A program made the position numbers and the translations under genes. Source: Allomuricauda sp. (GTDB lineage Bacteria; Bacteroidota; Bacteroidia; Flavobacteriales; Flavobacteriaceae). From it: a stretch of 64,000 nucleotides of DNA. Position 1 is the first letter of the stretch. Each line of letters starts with the position of its first letter. Under the pieces are notes generated by a model. The model was not told where the DNA came from. It ran no database searches and saw nothing but the letters and a program-made list of their open reading frames with translations. The DNA lies in assembly GCF_028280385.1 (NCBI RefSeq), contig NZ_JANQLX010000015.1, positions 496,001 to 560,000 of the forward strand, read 5' to 3'. Positions 7,893-16,965 of the stretch are shown piece by piece.

Positions 7893-10691
7893 ATGAATTA
7901 CAACTTCAGGGAGATAGAAGCCAAATGGCAAAAATTTTGGGCGGAGAACCAAACCTTTAAAGCGAGGAACAATTCGGAACAACCTAAATTCTATGTTTTG
8001 GATATGTTTCCCTACCCTTCAGGTGCGGGTCTACATGTGGGGCATCCGCTCGGGTATATTGCCAGCGACATATATGCCCGATATAAAAGGCACAAGGGGT
8101 TCAATGTTTTGCATCCCATGGGTTATGATTCCTTTGGACTTCCTGCGGAGCAATATGCCATCCAGACCGGGCAGCATCCGGCCATCACCACTGAGGCCAA
8201 TATCAAAAGGTACCGGGAGCAGCTGGACCAACTTGGTTTTTCATTTGATTGGAGCAGGGAGGTACGGACATCCGACCCTAAATATTACAAGTGGACCCAA
8301 TGGGTGTTTATCCAATTATTTAATTCGTGGTATAACAAAGATTCCAATAAAGCTGAGGACATAACGGATTTGATCTCGGTTTTTGAAAAAGAAGGAAATA
8401 CCAACGTCCAAGCAGTATGCGATGATGACACCCCGCAATTCAGTGCCGAGGATTGGGCCGGGTTTTCAGATAGGACAAAACAGGAGATCCTGCTTAAATA
8501 CCGACTTACCTATTTGGCTGATACCGAAGTCAATTGGTGCCCAGCTTTGGGGACCGTTTTGGCCAATGATGAAATTGTAAATGGTGTCTCGGAAAGAGGT
8601 GGACACCCTGTTATCCGCAAGAAAATGACCCAGTGGAGCATGCGTATTACGGCCTACGCCCAACGTTTGTTGGATGGTTTGGATACCATTGATTGGCCAC
8701 AGCCCCTAAAAGATTCGCAAACCAACTGGATTGGTCGGTCTGAAGGTGCCCATGTGGAATTCAACGTTCAGGGTTCGGACCATAAAATTGCAGTTTTTAC
8801 CACACGACCCGATACTATTTTTGGAGCTAGTTTTATGACCCTTGCCCCAGAACACGAACTAGTGGCCAAGATTACAAGTCCGGAGCAAAAAGCTGAGGTG
8901 GAGGCCTATGTGGAGGTTACCGCCAAACGTAGTGAACGGGATAGAATGGCCGATGTTAAGACCATTTCCGGCGTCTTTACGGGGGCTTATGCAGAACATC
9001 CGTTCACTAAGGACCCGGTTCCCGTTTGGATTGGCGATTACGTGCTGGCTAGTTACGGGACCGGTGCTGTAATGGCCGTGCCCTGTGGCGACCAGCGGGA
9101 TTACGATTTTGCCAAACATTTTAATATTCCCATCCCCAATATTTTTGAAGGGGTGGATATTTCTGAGGAAGCATTTGCTGACAAAGCCAATACCATTATC
9201 GCAAACTCTGATTTCTTGAATGGGCTCAATTTTAGACAAGCCACCCGTAAGGTCGTTGATGAGCTGGAGAAAATTGGACAAGGCCAAGGAAAAATCAATT
9301 ATAGATTGAGGGATGCCGTATTTAGTCGCCAGCGCTATTGGGGGGAGCCGTTTCCGGTTTATTATGTGGATGGGATGCCCCAAATGATTGCTGATGAACA
9401 TTTGCCACTGGAACTTCCTGAAGTGGAAAAATACCTTCCTACTGAAACAGGGGAACCACCTTTGGGCAATGCTACCCATTGGGCATGGGATACACAATCC
9501 AATACTGTGGTGGCCAATGAATTGATTGATGACCAAACGGTTTTTCCGCTGGAGTTGAATACCATGCCGGGATGGGCTGGGAGTTCCCAATATTTCAATC
9601 GCTATATGGATCCGGGGAATGACAATGCCATTTATTCCGAAGAAGCCATTGGCTACTGGCAGGATGTGGACCTGTATATTGGAGGGAGTGAGCATGCTAC
9701 GGGACACCTGTTGTATTCTCGTTTTTGGCAGAAATTTTTGTTTGACAAAGGCATTGCCCCTAAAGATGAGTACGCCAAAAAACTCATCAATCAGGGGATG
9801 ATTACAGGAACAAGTGCTTTTGTGTACAAGGATATGGACTCCAACAAAGTGTATTCCAAAGGGCTAATAGAGGGTAAAAACACCATACCCATCCATGCAG
9901 ATGTGTCCTTGGTCAATGCTTCTGATGAACTTGATATTGAAGCCTTTAAAGAATGGCAGCCGGATTACAAGGATTCCGAATTTGTCCTGGAAGATGGTAA
10001 GTATATTGTGGGCAGGGAGATTGAAAAAATGTCCAAATCCAAGTACAATGTGGTCAACCCGGACCATATTTGTGAAGAATTTGGAGCCGATTCCTTGCGT
10101 TTGTACGAAATGTTCCTAGGGCCATTGGAGCAATCCAAACCCTGGAATACAGCTGGCATCACTGGAGTACATTCGTTCCTTAAAAAATTGTGGAAGCTCT
10201 ATGGAACAGTATCTGATACGGAGGCCAATGCCGAAAATTTAAAAACCCTGCACAAAACCATCAAAAAAGTAGAGGAGGATATCGAAAATTTCTCTTTCAA
10301 TACCTCTGTGTCCACTTTTATGATCTGTGTGAATGAGCTAACCGCCCAAAAGTGTACGAGCAAATCCATATTGGAGCCTTTGGCAATTTTGGTATCCCCA
10401 TATGCTCCCCATATTGCTGAGGAACTTTGGGAACGATTGGGTCACACGGAATCCATTGCTGCGGCTGCGTTCCCAAAATTTGATGAAAGGCATTTGGTGG
10501 AAAGCAGTAAGGAATATCCCATTTCCTTCAACGGGAAAATGAAATTTACCCTGGAATTGCCGCTCGATATGGGCAAGGACGAAATAGAAAAGGCAGTTAT
10601 GGCCCATGAAAAGACCAAGGCCCAACTCAACGGAAGGGAACCTAAGCGAGTAATTGTTGTTCCAGGAAGGATTGTAAACATTGTGGGCTAA
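7893..10691 (+). CDS. leuS: Leucyl-tRNA synthetase
   Basis: A 932-residue class I aminoacyl-tRNA synthetase that charges tRNA-Leu. The HIGH motif is HVGHP (in LHVGHPLGYIASDIYARYK), the KMSKS loop is KMSKSKYNVVNPD, and a large CP1 editing insertion lies between them (TTRPDTIFGASFMTLAPEHE, AVMAVPCGDQRDYDFA). The protein ends in the anticodon-binding and C-terminal domains (RVIVVPGRIVNIVG). It is somewhat longer than E. coli LeuS because of an insertion near residues 155-180 and another near 615-680, usual in Bacteroidota. The ATG at 7893 begins the typical N-terminus MNYNFREIEAKWQKFW. Confidence 0.98.
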   Translation: MNYNFREIEAKWQKFWAENQTFKARNNSEQPKFYVLDMFPYPSGAGLHVGHPLGYIASDIYARYKRHKGFNVLHPMGYDSFGLPAEQYAIQTGQHPAITTEANIKRYREQLDQLGFSFDWSREVRTSDPKYYKWTQWVFIQLFNSWYNKDSNKAEDITDLISVFEKEGNTNVQAVCDDDTPQFSAEDWAGFSDRTKQEILLKYRLTYLADTEVNWCPALGTVLANDEIVNGVSERGGHPVIRKKMTQWSMRITAYAQRLLDGLDTIDWPQPLKDSQTNWIGRSEGAHVEFNVQGSDHKIAVFTTRPDTIFGASFMTLAPEHELVAKITSPEQKAEVEAYVEVTAKRSERDRMADVKTISGVFTGAYAEHPFTKDPVPVWIGDYVLASYGTGAVMAVPCGDQRDYDFAKHFNIPIPNIFEGVDISEEAFADKANTIIANSDFLNGLNFRQATRKVVDELEKIGQGQGKINYRLRDAVFSRQRYWGEPFPVYYVDGMPQMIADEHLPLELPEVEKYLPTETGEPPLGNATHWAWDTQSNTVVANELIDDQTVFPLELNTMPGWAGSSQYFNRYMDPGNDNAIYSEEAIGYWQDVDLYIGGSEHATGHLLYSRFWQKFLFDKGIAPKDEYAKKLINQGMITGTSAFVYKDMDSNKVYSKGLIEGKNTIPIHADVSLVNASDELDIEAFKEWQPDYKDSEFVLEDGKYIVGREIEKMSKSKYNVVNPDHICEEFGADSLRLYEMFLGPLEQSKPWNTAGITGVHSFLKKLWKLYGTVSDTEANAENLKTLHKTIKKVEEDIENFSFNTSVSTFMICVNELTAQKCTSKSILEPLAILVSPYAPHIAEELWERLGHTESIAAAAFPKFDERHLVESSKEYPISFNGKMKFTLELPLDMGKDEIEKAVMAHEKTKAQLNGREPKRVIVVPGRIVNIVG

Positions 10692-10722
10692 CCCCAGAGC
10701 CCAACTTCAAAATAACCAAATA

Positions 10723-10977
10723 ATGGAAACCATAGAGATTGTTGGCTTGGTGGCGGCCACCCTGACAACCAGTGCCTTTGTTCCCCAGGTGTACAAAACT
10801 TGGAAAACCAGGTCAACAAGGGATATCTCTTTTACCATGTATTCTGCCTTTTTGCTAGGAACCATTCTTTGGTTGTTCTATGGGATTCACCATAATAGCC
10901 TGGCCATCATATTGGCCAATGGAATTACGGGGATACTCGTTGTGGTTATGTTATTGCTGAAAATTCGGCACAAATAA
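10723..10977 (+). CDS. SemiSWEET-type sugar transporter
   Basis: An 84-residue three-helix membrane protein with the PQ motif (FVPQVYKTWKTRSTRDISF) at the end of TM1, the hallmark of SemiSWEET half-transporters, which dimerise to make a sugar passage. Helices are at about residues 5-22, 38-54 and 60-80. It starts 31 bp after the leuS stop and is probably transcribed with it. The ATG at 10723 is chosen because upstream starts overlap leuS and add polar residues ahead of TM1. The substrate is inferred from the family only. Confidence 0.85.
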   Translation: METIEIVGLVAATLTTSAFVPQVYKTWKTRSTRDISFTMYSAFLLGTILWLFYGIHHNSLAIILANGITGILVVVMLLLKIRHK

Positions 10978-11102
10978 TGGAATGTGGCTAGGGCCATGCT
11001 CCCTTTAACATGTACATTTTGTCAGTAAAAAACCAAATTCGCACATTGGCGGGATTTTTGCCGTGGAGTTGGTATCTTTAATAGATAAAACTAGAAACTA
11101 TG

Positions 11103-11801
11103 ATGACATACTATATACTGATCGGTGGTATTGCATTGATCAGCTGGCTCGTAAGTAGCCGATTGAAAAGCAAATTCAAGACCTATTCCAAAATTCATCT
11201 TCGCAACGGGATGAGTGGCGCAGAGATTGCCCAAAAAATGTTGGATGACCACGGTATTCGGGATGTAAAGGTGATTTCCACTGCTGGCATGCTAACGGAT
11301 CACTATAATCCAAAAAATAAAACGGTAAACCTGAGTGAAGCGGTTTATAGCCAAAGAAATGCTGCGGCTGCGGCCGTGGCGGCCCATGAAGTAGGACACG
11401 CCGTGCAACATGCCCAAGCCTATGAGTGGCTTACCATGCGCTCTAAATTGGTGCCTGTGGTAAGTGTTACCTCTGGAATGTCCACATGGATCGTATTTGG
11501 TGGCATTGCCCTTATGGCTGCCACAGGTGTGGCAGGGGGAATCGGATTTTATATTGCCGTGGCCGGATTGGTCATGATGGGAATGGCCACGCTTTTTAGC
11601 TTTATTACCCTACCTGTGGAATACGATGCAAGTAATAGGGCTTTGGCTTGGTTAAAACAAAAGAACATGGTGAGCCAACAAGAATATGCAGGGGCGGAAG
11701 ACGCATTAAAATGGGCAGCGAGAACCTATTTGGTAGCTGCATTGGGTGCTTTGGCCTCATTGTTATATTGGGCCTTCCAAGTTTTTGGTGGAAGGGATTA
11801 A
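11103..11801 (+). CDS. Zinc metallopeptidase, YugP type
   Basis: A protein of about 232 residues with an N-terminal membrane anchor, a gluzincin-like active-site motif HEVGH (AAHEVGHAVQHAQAYEW, about residues 97-113), two or three central membrane helices, and a late acidic motif (PVEYDASNRALAWL) that likely supplies the third zinc ligand. This matches the membrane-embedded zinc peptidases related to Bacillus YugP, whose targets are unknown. Two adjacent ATG codons (11100, 11103) are equally possible starts. A bidirectional terminator follows. Confidence 0.86.
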   Translation: MTYYILIGGIALISWLVSSRLKSKFKTYSKIHLRNGMSGAEIAQKMLDDHGIRDVKVISTAGMLTDHYNPKNKTVNLSEAVYSQRNAAAAAVAAHEVGHAVQHAQAYEWLTMRSKLVPVVSVTSGMSTWIVFGGIALMAATGVAGGIGFYIAVAGLVMMGMATLFSFITLPVEYDASNRALAWLKQKNMVSQQEYAGAEDALKWAARTYLVAALGALASLLYWAFQVFGGRD

Positions 11802-11825
11802 CGTTCCCAACACTATGAGAAATAG

Positions 11826-11851
11826 AAAAAGGAGCCATTTGGCTCCTTTTT
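11826..11851. terminator. Bidirectional rho-independent terminator
   Basis: The stem GGAGCC/GGCTCC with loop ATTT is flanked by five A on the left and five T on the right. It lies between the convergent zinc-peptidase and ferritin genes and can end transcription from both sides. Confidence 0.85.
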
Positions 11852-11870
11852 CATTTGCAACTGGTGTAAG

Positions 11871-12389
11871 TTAGGCGATCCAGTTAGCGATATGATCATC
11901 TATAAGCTGCAAACCAACACCGTCGGTTCCCGTTACAGCGATCATATCCAATATATCTCGAATAGTGTTTTCCTCTTCCACTTGTTCCATGACAAACCAG
12001 TCCAGAAAGCGCTCCGTGGTGATGTCTCCCAATTCCCGTGCTTTGACCACTATATTGTGAATGGACTTGGTAACCGCAATTTCGTGTTCCAAAGTGGTTT
12101 CAAAAACATCCACGATGGAAGCATAATCATGGTTGATTTTGGTCACTTCAGGAGAATATGGACTACCTCCCGCGTCAATTAAAAAATTGAAGATCTTCAT
12201 CATGTGCTCCCTTTCTTCTTCCGCCTGCTTGTAAAAGAACTTGGCACTGGTAAAAAAACCGTTTTGATCGCACCAAGAGGCCATGGCCAAATAGGAGGCG
12301 GAAGCCTTCGCTTCCATTTTTATCTGATCATTGAGCAGATCCATGGATTCTACTTTAATGCTCATGCTTTGTCTTGCTATATCTTTCAT
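11871..12389 (-). CDS. ftnA: Bacterial non-heme ferritin
   Basis: A 172-residue cytoplasmic four-helix iron-storage protein. Ferroxidase-centre ligands are visible as a Glu in LNDQIKMEA, the EEEREHMMK pair (Glu and His in helix B), a Glu in TLEHEIAVTKSI and the EQVEEE cluster in helix D. It stores iron as ferric mineral inside a 24-mer and protects against oxidative damage. A second possible start (Met9) would shorten it by eight residues; the ATG at 12389 is used here. It is monocistronic by spacing. Confidence 0.93.
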   Translation of the reverse strand: MKDIARQSMSIKVESMDLLNDQIKMEAKASASYLAMASWCDQNGFFTSAKFFYKQAEEEREHMMKIFNFLIDAGGSPYSPEVTKINHDYASIVDVFETTLEHEIAVTKSIHNIVVKARELGDITTERFLDWFVMEQVEEENTIRDILDMIAVTGTDGVGLQLIDDHIANWIA

Positions 12390-12509
12390 GTATATGATTT
12401 ATCCATTATCAACTTGTTCCAGATATAAAAATACGGAATTCATACAGGGTTTCTAGGATAAATGCTTATTTAAAAGCGATTTAAGACTGATTAAAAATAA
12501 GTGGGAAAT

Positions 12510-12830
12510 CTACACGCTGACCATCTCGATATCCGAAGCAATACCCAGCTGTACGAAACACCTATCCACCAGTTGTTTTAAATCCAGAATTTCAAGTGTA
12601 TTGAGAATGAATAGGTGCTCCTTGTTGCACAATTGCAGCAACTCAAAACCATGCTTATTGAGGTCGCTGTCAAAATGATCCTCTATGGCAATGGAGAGCA
12701 CTTTTTGGCGCAGCGCCAATAATTGACAAAAAGACATTCGGACCTGCTTTTGCCCAAAATCCACATAGAAGCAACGATTAGCTTCCGCTTGGTAAAGGGC
12801 ATAATATTTGGACCGATGAATCAAATGCAT
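12510..12830 (-). CDS. Conserved small hypothetical protein
   Basis: A 106-residue soluble protein with no signal peptide and no recognised domain. It has a mixed alpha/beta composition, with a possible beta hairpin near the N-terminus (RCFYVDFGQKQVRMSF) followed by helices. Its cysteines (four) are not in a CxxC pattern. It reads as a genuine gene by codon use and clean termini. It sits between ferritin and the Lrp regulator on the same strand, with gaps of 120 and 39 bp. I cannot assign a function. Confidence 0.6.
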   Translation of the reverse strand: MHLIHRSKYYALYQAEANRCFYVDFGQKQVRMSFCQLLALRQKVLSIAIEDHFDSDLNKHGFELLQLCNKEHLFILNTLEILDLKQLVDRCFVQLGIASDIEMVSV

Positions 12831-12869
12831 GAGGGCAAAAATAACTTTTATTTAGATTTAATACAAATA

Positions 12870-13340
12870 CTAAATCCGGATTTGCCGATTAATCTGCTGG
12901 TTGAGCGATATAAAAGTTTCCGTACGGGAAACCCCTTCTATCTGTTGGATGTTTCTATTTAGGAGTTGCATCAGATGTTCGTTGTCCTTGCACAACACCT
13001 TGATGAGGATGGACCAATTTCCCGTGGTATAATGGCATTCCAGAACTTCCGGGATTTTCTCCAACTCCTTTACCGCCCTGGGGTTGGACATCGCCTTGTC
13101 CAAAAAAATACCGATGTACGCCATAGTGGTATACCCCAAAACTTTTGGGTTGATGACAAATTTGGATCCTGAGAGTAATCCGGAGCCCTCCAGTTTACGC
13201 AAACGTTGGTGAATGGCCGCTCCTGAAATTCCAATGCTCCTTGCTATTTCAAGAATAGGCTTACGGGCATCGGCCATTAAAAATCTTAGAATCTTTTTGT
13301 CTATTCCATCAATCTTAACAGAATTGTTCGGTTTTTTCAT
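12870..13340 (-). CDS. Lrp/AsnC family transcriptional regulator
   Basis: A 156-residue regulator with an N-terminal winged helix-turn-helix (DKKILRFLMADARKPILEIA, then SGAAIHQRLRKLEGSG) and a C-terminal RAM/Lrp ligand-binding domain (GYTTMAYIGIFLD ... VLECHYTTGNWSILIKVLC). Lrp-type proteins sense amino acids. It lies directly downstream of the saccharopine-dehydrogenase-type gene on the same strand (47-bp gap), which suggests it responds to lysine or a lysine-derived metabolite; that link is inferred. The ATG at 13340 is preferred to the TTG one codon earlier. Confidence 0.9.
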   Translation of the reverse strand: MKKPNNSVKIDGIDKKILRFLMADARKPILEIARSIGISGAAIHQRLRKLEGSGLLSGSKFVINPKVLGYTTMAYIGIFLDKAMSNPRAVKELEKIPEVLECHYTTGNWSILIKVLCKDNEHLMQLLNRNIQQIEGVSRTETFISLNQQINRQIRI

Positions 13341-13387
13341 CAATAACTTCTTAATTGAAATTAAAGATACCGAAATCTGTTATAATC

Positions 13388-14761
13388 TTAACTGCCTATA
13401 GAATCTGGATTGTAGCCCAAGTAGGGTACTTGGTATTCCTTAAACTGGATACCATAGGTCTTTAGCTCTTGCAGGATGGGGGCATAGACTTCCTTGCTGA
13501 TGGGAATCTGTACCCCAGGGGTTTTGATCTTGTTGTTCAAGATTTGAAGTGCGGCCATAGCTACTGGCAAACCTACGGTTTTGGCCATAGCGGTATGGGT
13601 TTGATTTTCTCCCAGGACTACCATATTGGCATCCAATTGCTTCTTTTTACCATCCAACTCGTATCCAAATTTGTGGTACATCACGATCATGTCCTTTTCG
13701 TCAGGTTCCAAGGTCCAACTGTCCTCCAAAATATGCTGCAGCATCCTTGCTGGTGTGGCATTCTTGATCGGTATTTTTTTGGAATGATCAAATAAGTTGA
13801 GCTCCAACAATTTGCCCCAGCGAATATCATCTTGATCAATTTTCAGGTAATGCCGAAGTTTAAGCTCCACGGAATCTGTGGGTGAATAGGGCAAAAAGAG
13901 GTTAACAAATTCGCGATAGGACATTCCCTCTGAATTTTCCACCACATAGGTATCATCCGTCATTCCCAGCATTACAAAGATGTGCCATGCCTTTGAAAAG
14001 CCAACCCTGCGCATGGTGCCCCTGTACAAGGTAAGCGCATCTTGCAGTCCGTAGGCGTCCCTATACTTTAAGGAATCCCTGTTGGGGTATACCTCAAATG
14101 TCCCGTATCCTTCAATATCCACCAACTCCGTACGTCTAAAGATTTTTTGGTAAGGAATGTATTTATAGCTGCCTTCCTGGATAAACTTGGCAGCTCCTCC
14201 TTGGGCAGCAACAACAACATTTCGTGGGTTCCATGTAAACTTATAGCTCCACAGGTTGGTATCGTGTTCTGGGGCAACCAAACCACCGGTAAAGGATTCA
14301 AACAACAACATTTTTCCGCCTTTGTCCCTGATTCGGTCAATGACCTCCATGGCACTCATGTGGTCTATTCCTGGGTCAAGTCCTATTTCATTCATAAAGA
14401 CTAGGCCATTTTTTTTGGCATCGGCGTCCAGGGCTTGAATCTCCTTGCTGATATAAGAGGCAGTGACCAGATGTTTTTTGTAAACAACGCAATCTTCGGC
14501 AACTTTTATATGCATTCGGGGGGGCAACATGGAAATGACCAACTGGGAGGATTCAATGGCACGTTGTCTCGCCCCATCATCGAAGACATCCAATTGGATT
14601 ACCTCGCAATTGGGGTGTTGGGCGACTTTGGCACTTATGTTGGCCGGGTTTAGGTCGCCTATTACCAGTTGAAGCTGTTCTTCCCCGGATTTTTCAAGAA
14701 GGTAGTCCAACAAATAGGAGGTGGACTTCCCTGCTCCTACAACTAAAATAGTTCGGGCCAT
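13388..14761 (-). CDS. Saccharopine dehydrogenase family protein (lysine metabolism)
   Basis: A 457-residue NAD(P)-dependent enzyme. The N-terminal Rossmann motif is ILVVGAGKSTSYLLDYLL (GxGxxx), followed by the family segments ISMLPPRMHIKVAEDCV and NEIGLDPGIDHMSAMEVID. The length and the C-terminal catalytic half match saccharopine reductase/dehydrogenase proteins of Bacteroidota, which act on lysine and 2-oxoglutarate-derived saccharopine. The direction (synthesis or breakdown) cannot be told from sequence. It is followed by an Lrp-family regulator on the same strand. Confidence 0.88.
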   Translation of the reverse strand: MARTILVVGAGKSTSYLLDYLLEKSGEEQLQLVIGDLNPANISAKVAQHPNCEVIQLDVFDDGARQRAIESSQLVISMLPPRMHIKVAEDCVVYKKHLVTASYISKEIQALDADAKKNGLVFMNEIGLDPGIDHMSAMEVIDRIRDKGGKMLLFESFTGGLVAPEHDTNLWSYKFTWNPRNVVVAAQGGAAKFIQEGSYKYIPYQKIFRRTELVDIEGYGTFEVYPNRDSLKYRDAYGLQDALTLYRGTMRRVGFSKAWHIFVMLGMTDDTYVVENSEGMSYREFVNLFLPYSPTDSVELKLRHYLKIDQDDIRWGKLLELNLFDHSKKIPIKNATPARMLQHILEDSWTLEPDEKDMIVMYHKFGYELDGKKKQLDANMVVLGENQTHTAMAKTVGLPVAMAALQILNNKIKTPGVQIPISKEVYAPILQELKTYGIQFKEYQVPYLGYNPDSIGS

Positions 14762-14840
14762 ACGTTTTGGTTACTTTTGATAAAAACGGCTACTAAGGTA
14801 TCAAATTGTTATATTTCTAAAAAAACCTACTTCTAAAGTT

Positions 14841-15233
14841 ATGAACAAAACAATCATGTTGACAGGAATTGCACTTGGAATGCTAGCGATAGTACTGGGG
14901 GCCTTCGGTGCCCATGGACTGGGGAAATTGGTTCCCGAATCTGCCGTGGATAGCTTTGAAACCGGGGTTCGCTATCAAATGTATCACGCACTCCTATTGA
15001 TACTCTTGGGAACATGGAAGGGATTGCCGGAAAAACAGCTTCGGAATGTGTTTGTCCTGGTTGTTTTGGGAACGCTGTTTTTTTCGTTTTCCATTTATTT
15101 TTTGGCCACCAACAGCCTTACCATGTTCGACTTCAAAAGAATTGGATTTATTACTCCTTTGGGTGGATCCATCCTGATTTTGGCCTGGGGGATTTTAGGG
15201 TTTTATGTATTCCGCTTGAAAACCGATAAATAA
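14841..15233 (+). CDS. DUF423 membrane protein
   Basis: A 130-residue protein with four predicted membrane helices and the DUF423 signature GAFGAHGL near residue 22, plus a YQMYHALLLILLG segment. The family is widespread in bacteria with no established function. It is divergent from the saccharopine dehydrogenase gene and is followed by pckA after 64 bp, though pckA appears to have its own promoter. Confidence 0.85.
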   Translation: MNKTIMLTGIALGMLAIVLGAFGAHGLGKLVPESAVDSFETGVRYQMYHALLLILLGTWKGLPEKQLRNVFVLVVLGTLFFSFSIYFLATNSLTMFDFKRIGFITPLGGSILILAWGILGFYVFRLKTDK

Positions 15234-15245
15234 TGCAAAAATAGG

Positions 15246-15275
15246 TTTGGTAGCGGTTAGATTTTTCTAGCTTTG
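15246..15275 (+). promoter_or_regulatory. pckA promoter: -33 TTTG and -7 TAGCTTTG
   Basis: TTTG at 15246-15249 and TAGCTTTG at 15268-15275 are both perfect to the Bacteroidota consensus and are separated by 18 bp, close to the usual distance. The ATG of pckA follows 22 bp later. This is the best-formed promoter in the window. Confidence 0.7.
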
Positions 15276-15297
15276 TACCAATTTTAAACGCATTTAA

Positions 15298-16914
15298 ATG
15301 GATACCTATACCCCAATTACGAAAACGATTTCGTTAAAGCAGTATGGAATTAAGCACGACAATGTGCGCTATCAGTTATCACCCAAGGAATTACATGACC
15401 TGACCTTGGAAAAAGAAATGGGCAAAGAGGCTTCTTCGGGAGCCTTGGCAGTTAATACCGGTGAGTTTACCGGAAGATCGCCCATGGACCGTTTCATTGT
15501 TAAGGACGCAATTACCGAGGACAAAATTTGGTGGGGGAACATCAATATTCCTTTTGAACCTGAAAAATTTGACAAACTTTATGACAAGGTCATTGCTTAT
15601 CTGAACGATAAAGAATTGTTTGTACGTGATTGTTATGCCTGTGCTGATCATGCCTACAAGCTTAACATCAGGGTGATCAATGAGTACCCATGGTCCAATA
15701 TGTTTGCCTATAACATGTTCATTAGGCCTACCGCCGAAGAATTGGAATCCTTTGATCCTGAATGGACAGTGGTCAACGCTCCGGGCTTTTTGGCGGATGC
15801 AGCAACTGATGGCACGCGCCAGCACAACTTTGCAATTCTCAATTTTACCAAGAAAGTGGCGCTTGTTGGAGGAACGGGGTATACCGGGGAAATTAAAAAA
15901 GGTATTTTTTCCGCCCTTAATTTTATCCTTCCTGTCTTTAAGAACACCCTGCCCATGCACTGTTCTGCCAATGTTGGGGATGCAGGGGACACTGCTGTAT
16001 TCTTTGGCTTGTCCGGAACCGGTAAAACTACCTTATCCACCGACCCCAACCGTAAACTTATTGGGGACGATGAGCATGGGTGGACCTCGGACAATTCGGT
16101 TTTTAATTTTGAAGGAGGTTGCTATGCTAAGGTCATTGATCTTTCCAAAGAAAAGGAACCGGAGATCTACGGTGCCATAAAACAGGGAGCCATCCTGGAA
16201 AATGTGATTTTGGATGCCCAAGGAGTGGTTGACTTTGCGGATACCAGTATTACCCAAAACACAAGGGTGAGCTATCCGTTATACCATATTGAGAACATAC
16301 AGCAACCTTCCATTGGCAAGAACGTAAAGAATATTTTCTTTTTGACCGCGGATGCGTTTGGTGTGCTGCCTCCCATCTCAAAACTTACTCCTGCCCAGGC
16401 AGCCTACCATTTTATATCCGGGTATACCGCCAAAGTAGCAGGAACAGAAGCTGGTGTGGTGGAACCACAACCTTCATTTTCCGCTTGTTTTGGAGCGCCG
16501 TTTATGCCCCTCCATCCAACGGTTTATGCTGAAATGTTGAGTAAAAAAATGCAGGAATCCGGGGTGGATGTTTGGTTGATAAACACCGGGTGGACCGGAG
16601 GACCTTATGGTGTGGGAAAACGTATGGAACTCAAATACACCCGAGCCATGATCAGTGCTGCCCTTAGCGGTGAACTGGGCCTATATAGTTATAATACCTA
16701 CCACATACATTCGGTGTTTGGAGTGGCGCAACCTAGGGAATGCCCAGGCGTGCCTACCAGTGTGCTTAGTCCAAGGGCCACATGGAATGATGATGATGCA
16801 TATTATAAAACAGCATTTAAACTGACGAATGCCTTTAGGGAGAACTTTAAGAAGTTTGAGGCCTACGCCAGTGAAGAAATCAGACGTGGGGGACCCCAAC
16901 GTTATGCCTTCTAA
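15298..16914 (+). CDS. pckA: Phosphoenolpyruvate carboxykinase (ATP)
   Basis: A 538-residue enzyme that makes phosphoenolpyruvate from oxaloacetate using ATP, the committed step of gluconeogenesis. The P-loop GLSGTGKTTLS, the kinase-2 motif IGDDEHGW, the substrate-binding segment TGRSPMDRFIVKD near residue 60 and the Mg/Mn-binding RVSYPLYHIEN region are all present. Length is normal for the ATP-dependent class. It has its own consensus promoter and ends in a strong terminator, so it is a single-gene transcript. Confidence 0.98.
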   Translation: MDTYTPITKTISLKQYGIKHDNVRYQLSPKELHDLTLEKEMGKEASSGALAVNTGEFTGRSPMDRFIVKDAITEDKIWWGNINIPFEPEKFDKLYDKVIAYLNDKELFVRDCYACADHAYKLNIRVINEYPWSNMFAYNMFIRPTAEELESFDPEWTVVNAPGFLADAATDGTRQHNFAILNFTKKVALVGGTGYTGEIKKGIFSALNFILPVFKNTLPMHCSANVGDAGDTAVFFGLSGTGKTTLSTDPNRKLIGDDEHGWTSDNSVFNFEGGCYAKVIDLSKEKEPEIYGAIKQGAILENVILDAQGVVDFADTSITQNTRVSYPLYHIENIQQPSIGKNVKNIFFLTADAFGVLPPISKLTPAQAAYHFISGYTAKVAGTEAGVVEPQPSFSACFGAPFMPLHPTVYAEMLSKKMQESGVDVWLINTGWTGGPYGVGKRMELKYTRAMISAALSGELGLYSYNTYHIHSVFGVAQPRECPGVPTSVLSPRATWNDDDAYYKTAFKLTNAFRENFKKFEAYASEEIRRGGPQRYAF

Positions 16915-16915
16915 A

Positions 16916-16949
16916 GAAAAAGCCCCGATGAAAATCGGGGCTTTTTTTA
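16916..16949. terminator. Bidirectional rho-independent terminator after pckA
   Basis: The perfect stem AGCCCCGAT/ATCGGGGCT (16921-16942) with a GAAA tetraloop is flanked by an A-rich left side and seven T on the right. It can serve both pckA and the convergent uroporphyrinogen-III synthase gene. Confidence 0.9.
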
Positions 16950-16965
16950 TGTTGATTTGTAAATC

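Noticed and set aside
8859..9707. Long open frame on the minus strand opposite leuS (282 codons).
   Set aside because: It lies wholly inside leuS, whose protein is intact and conserved; the antisense translation has no family motif and an unusual composition.
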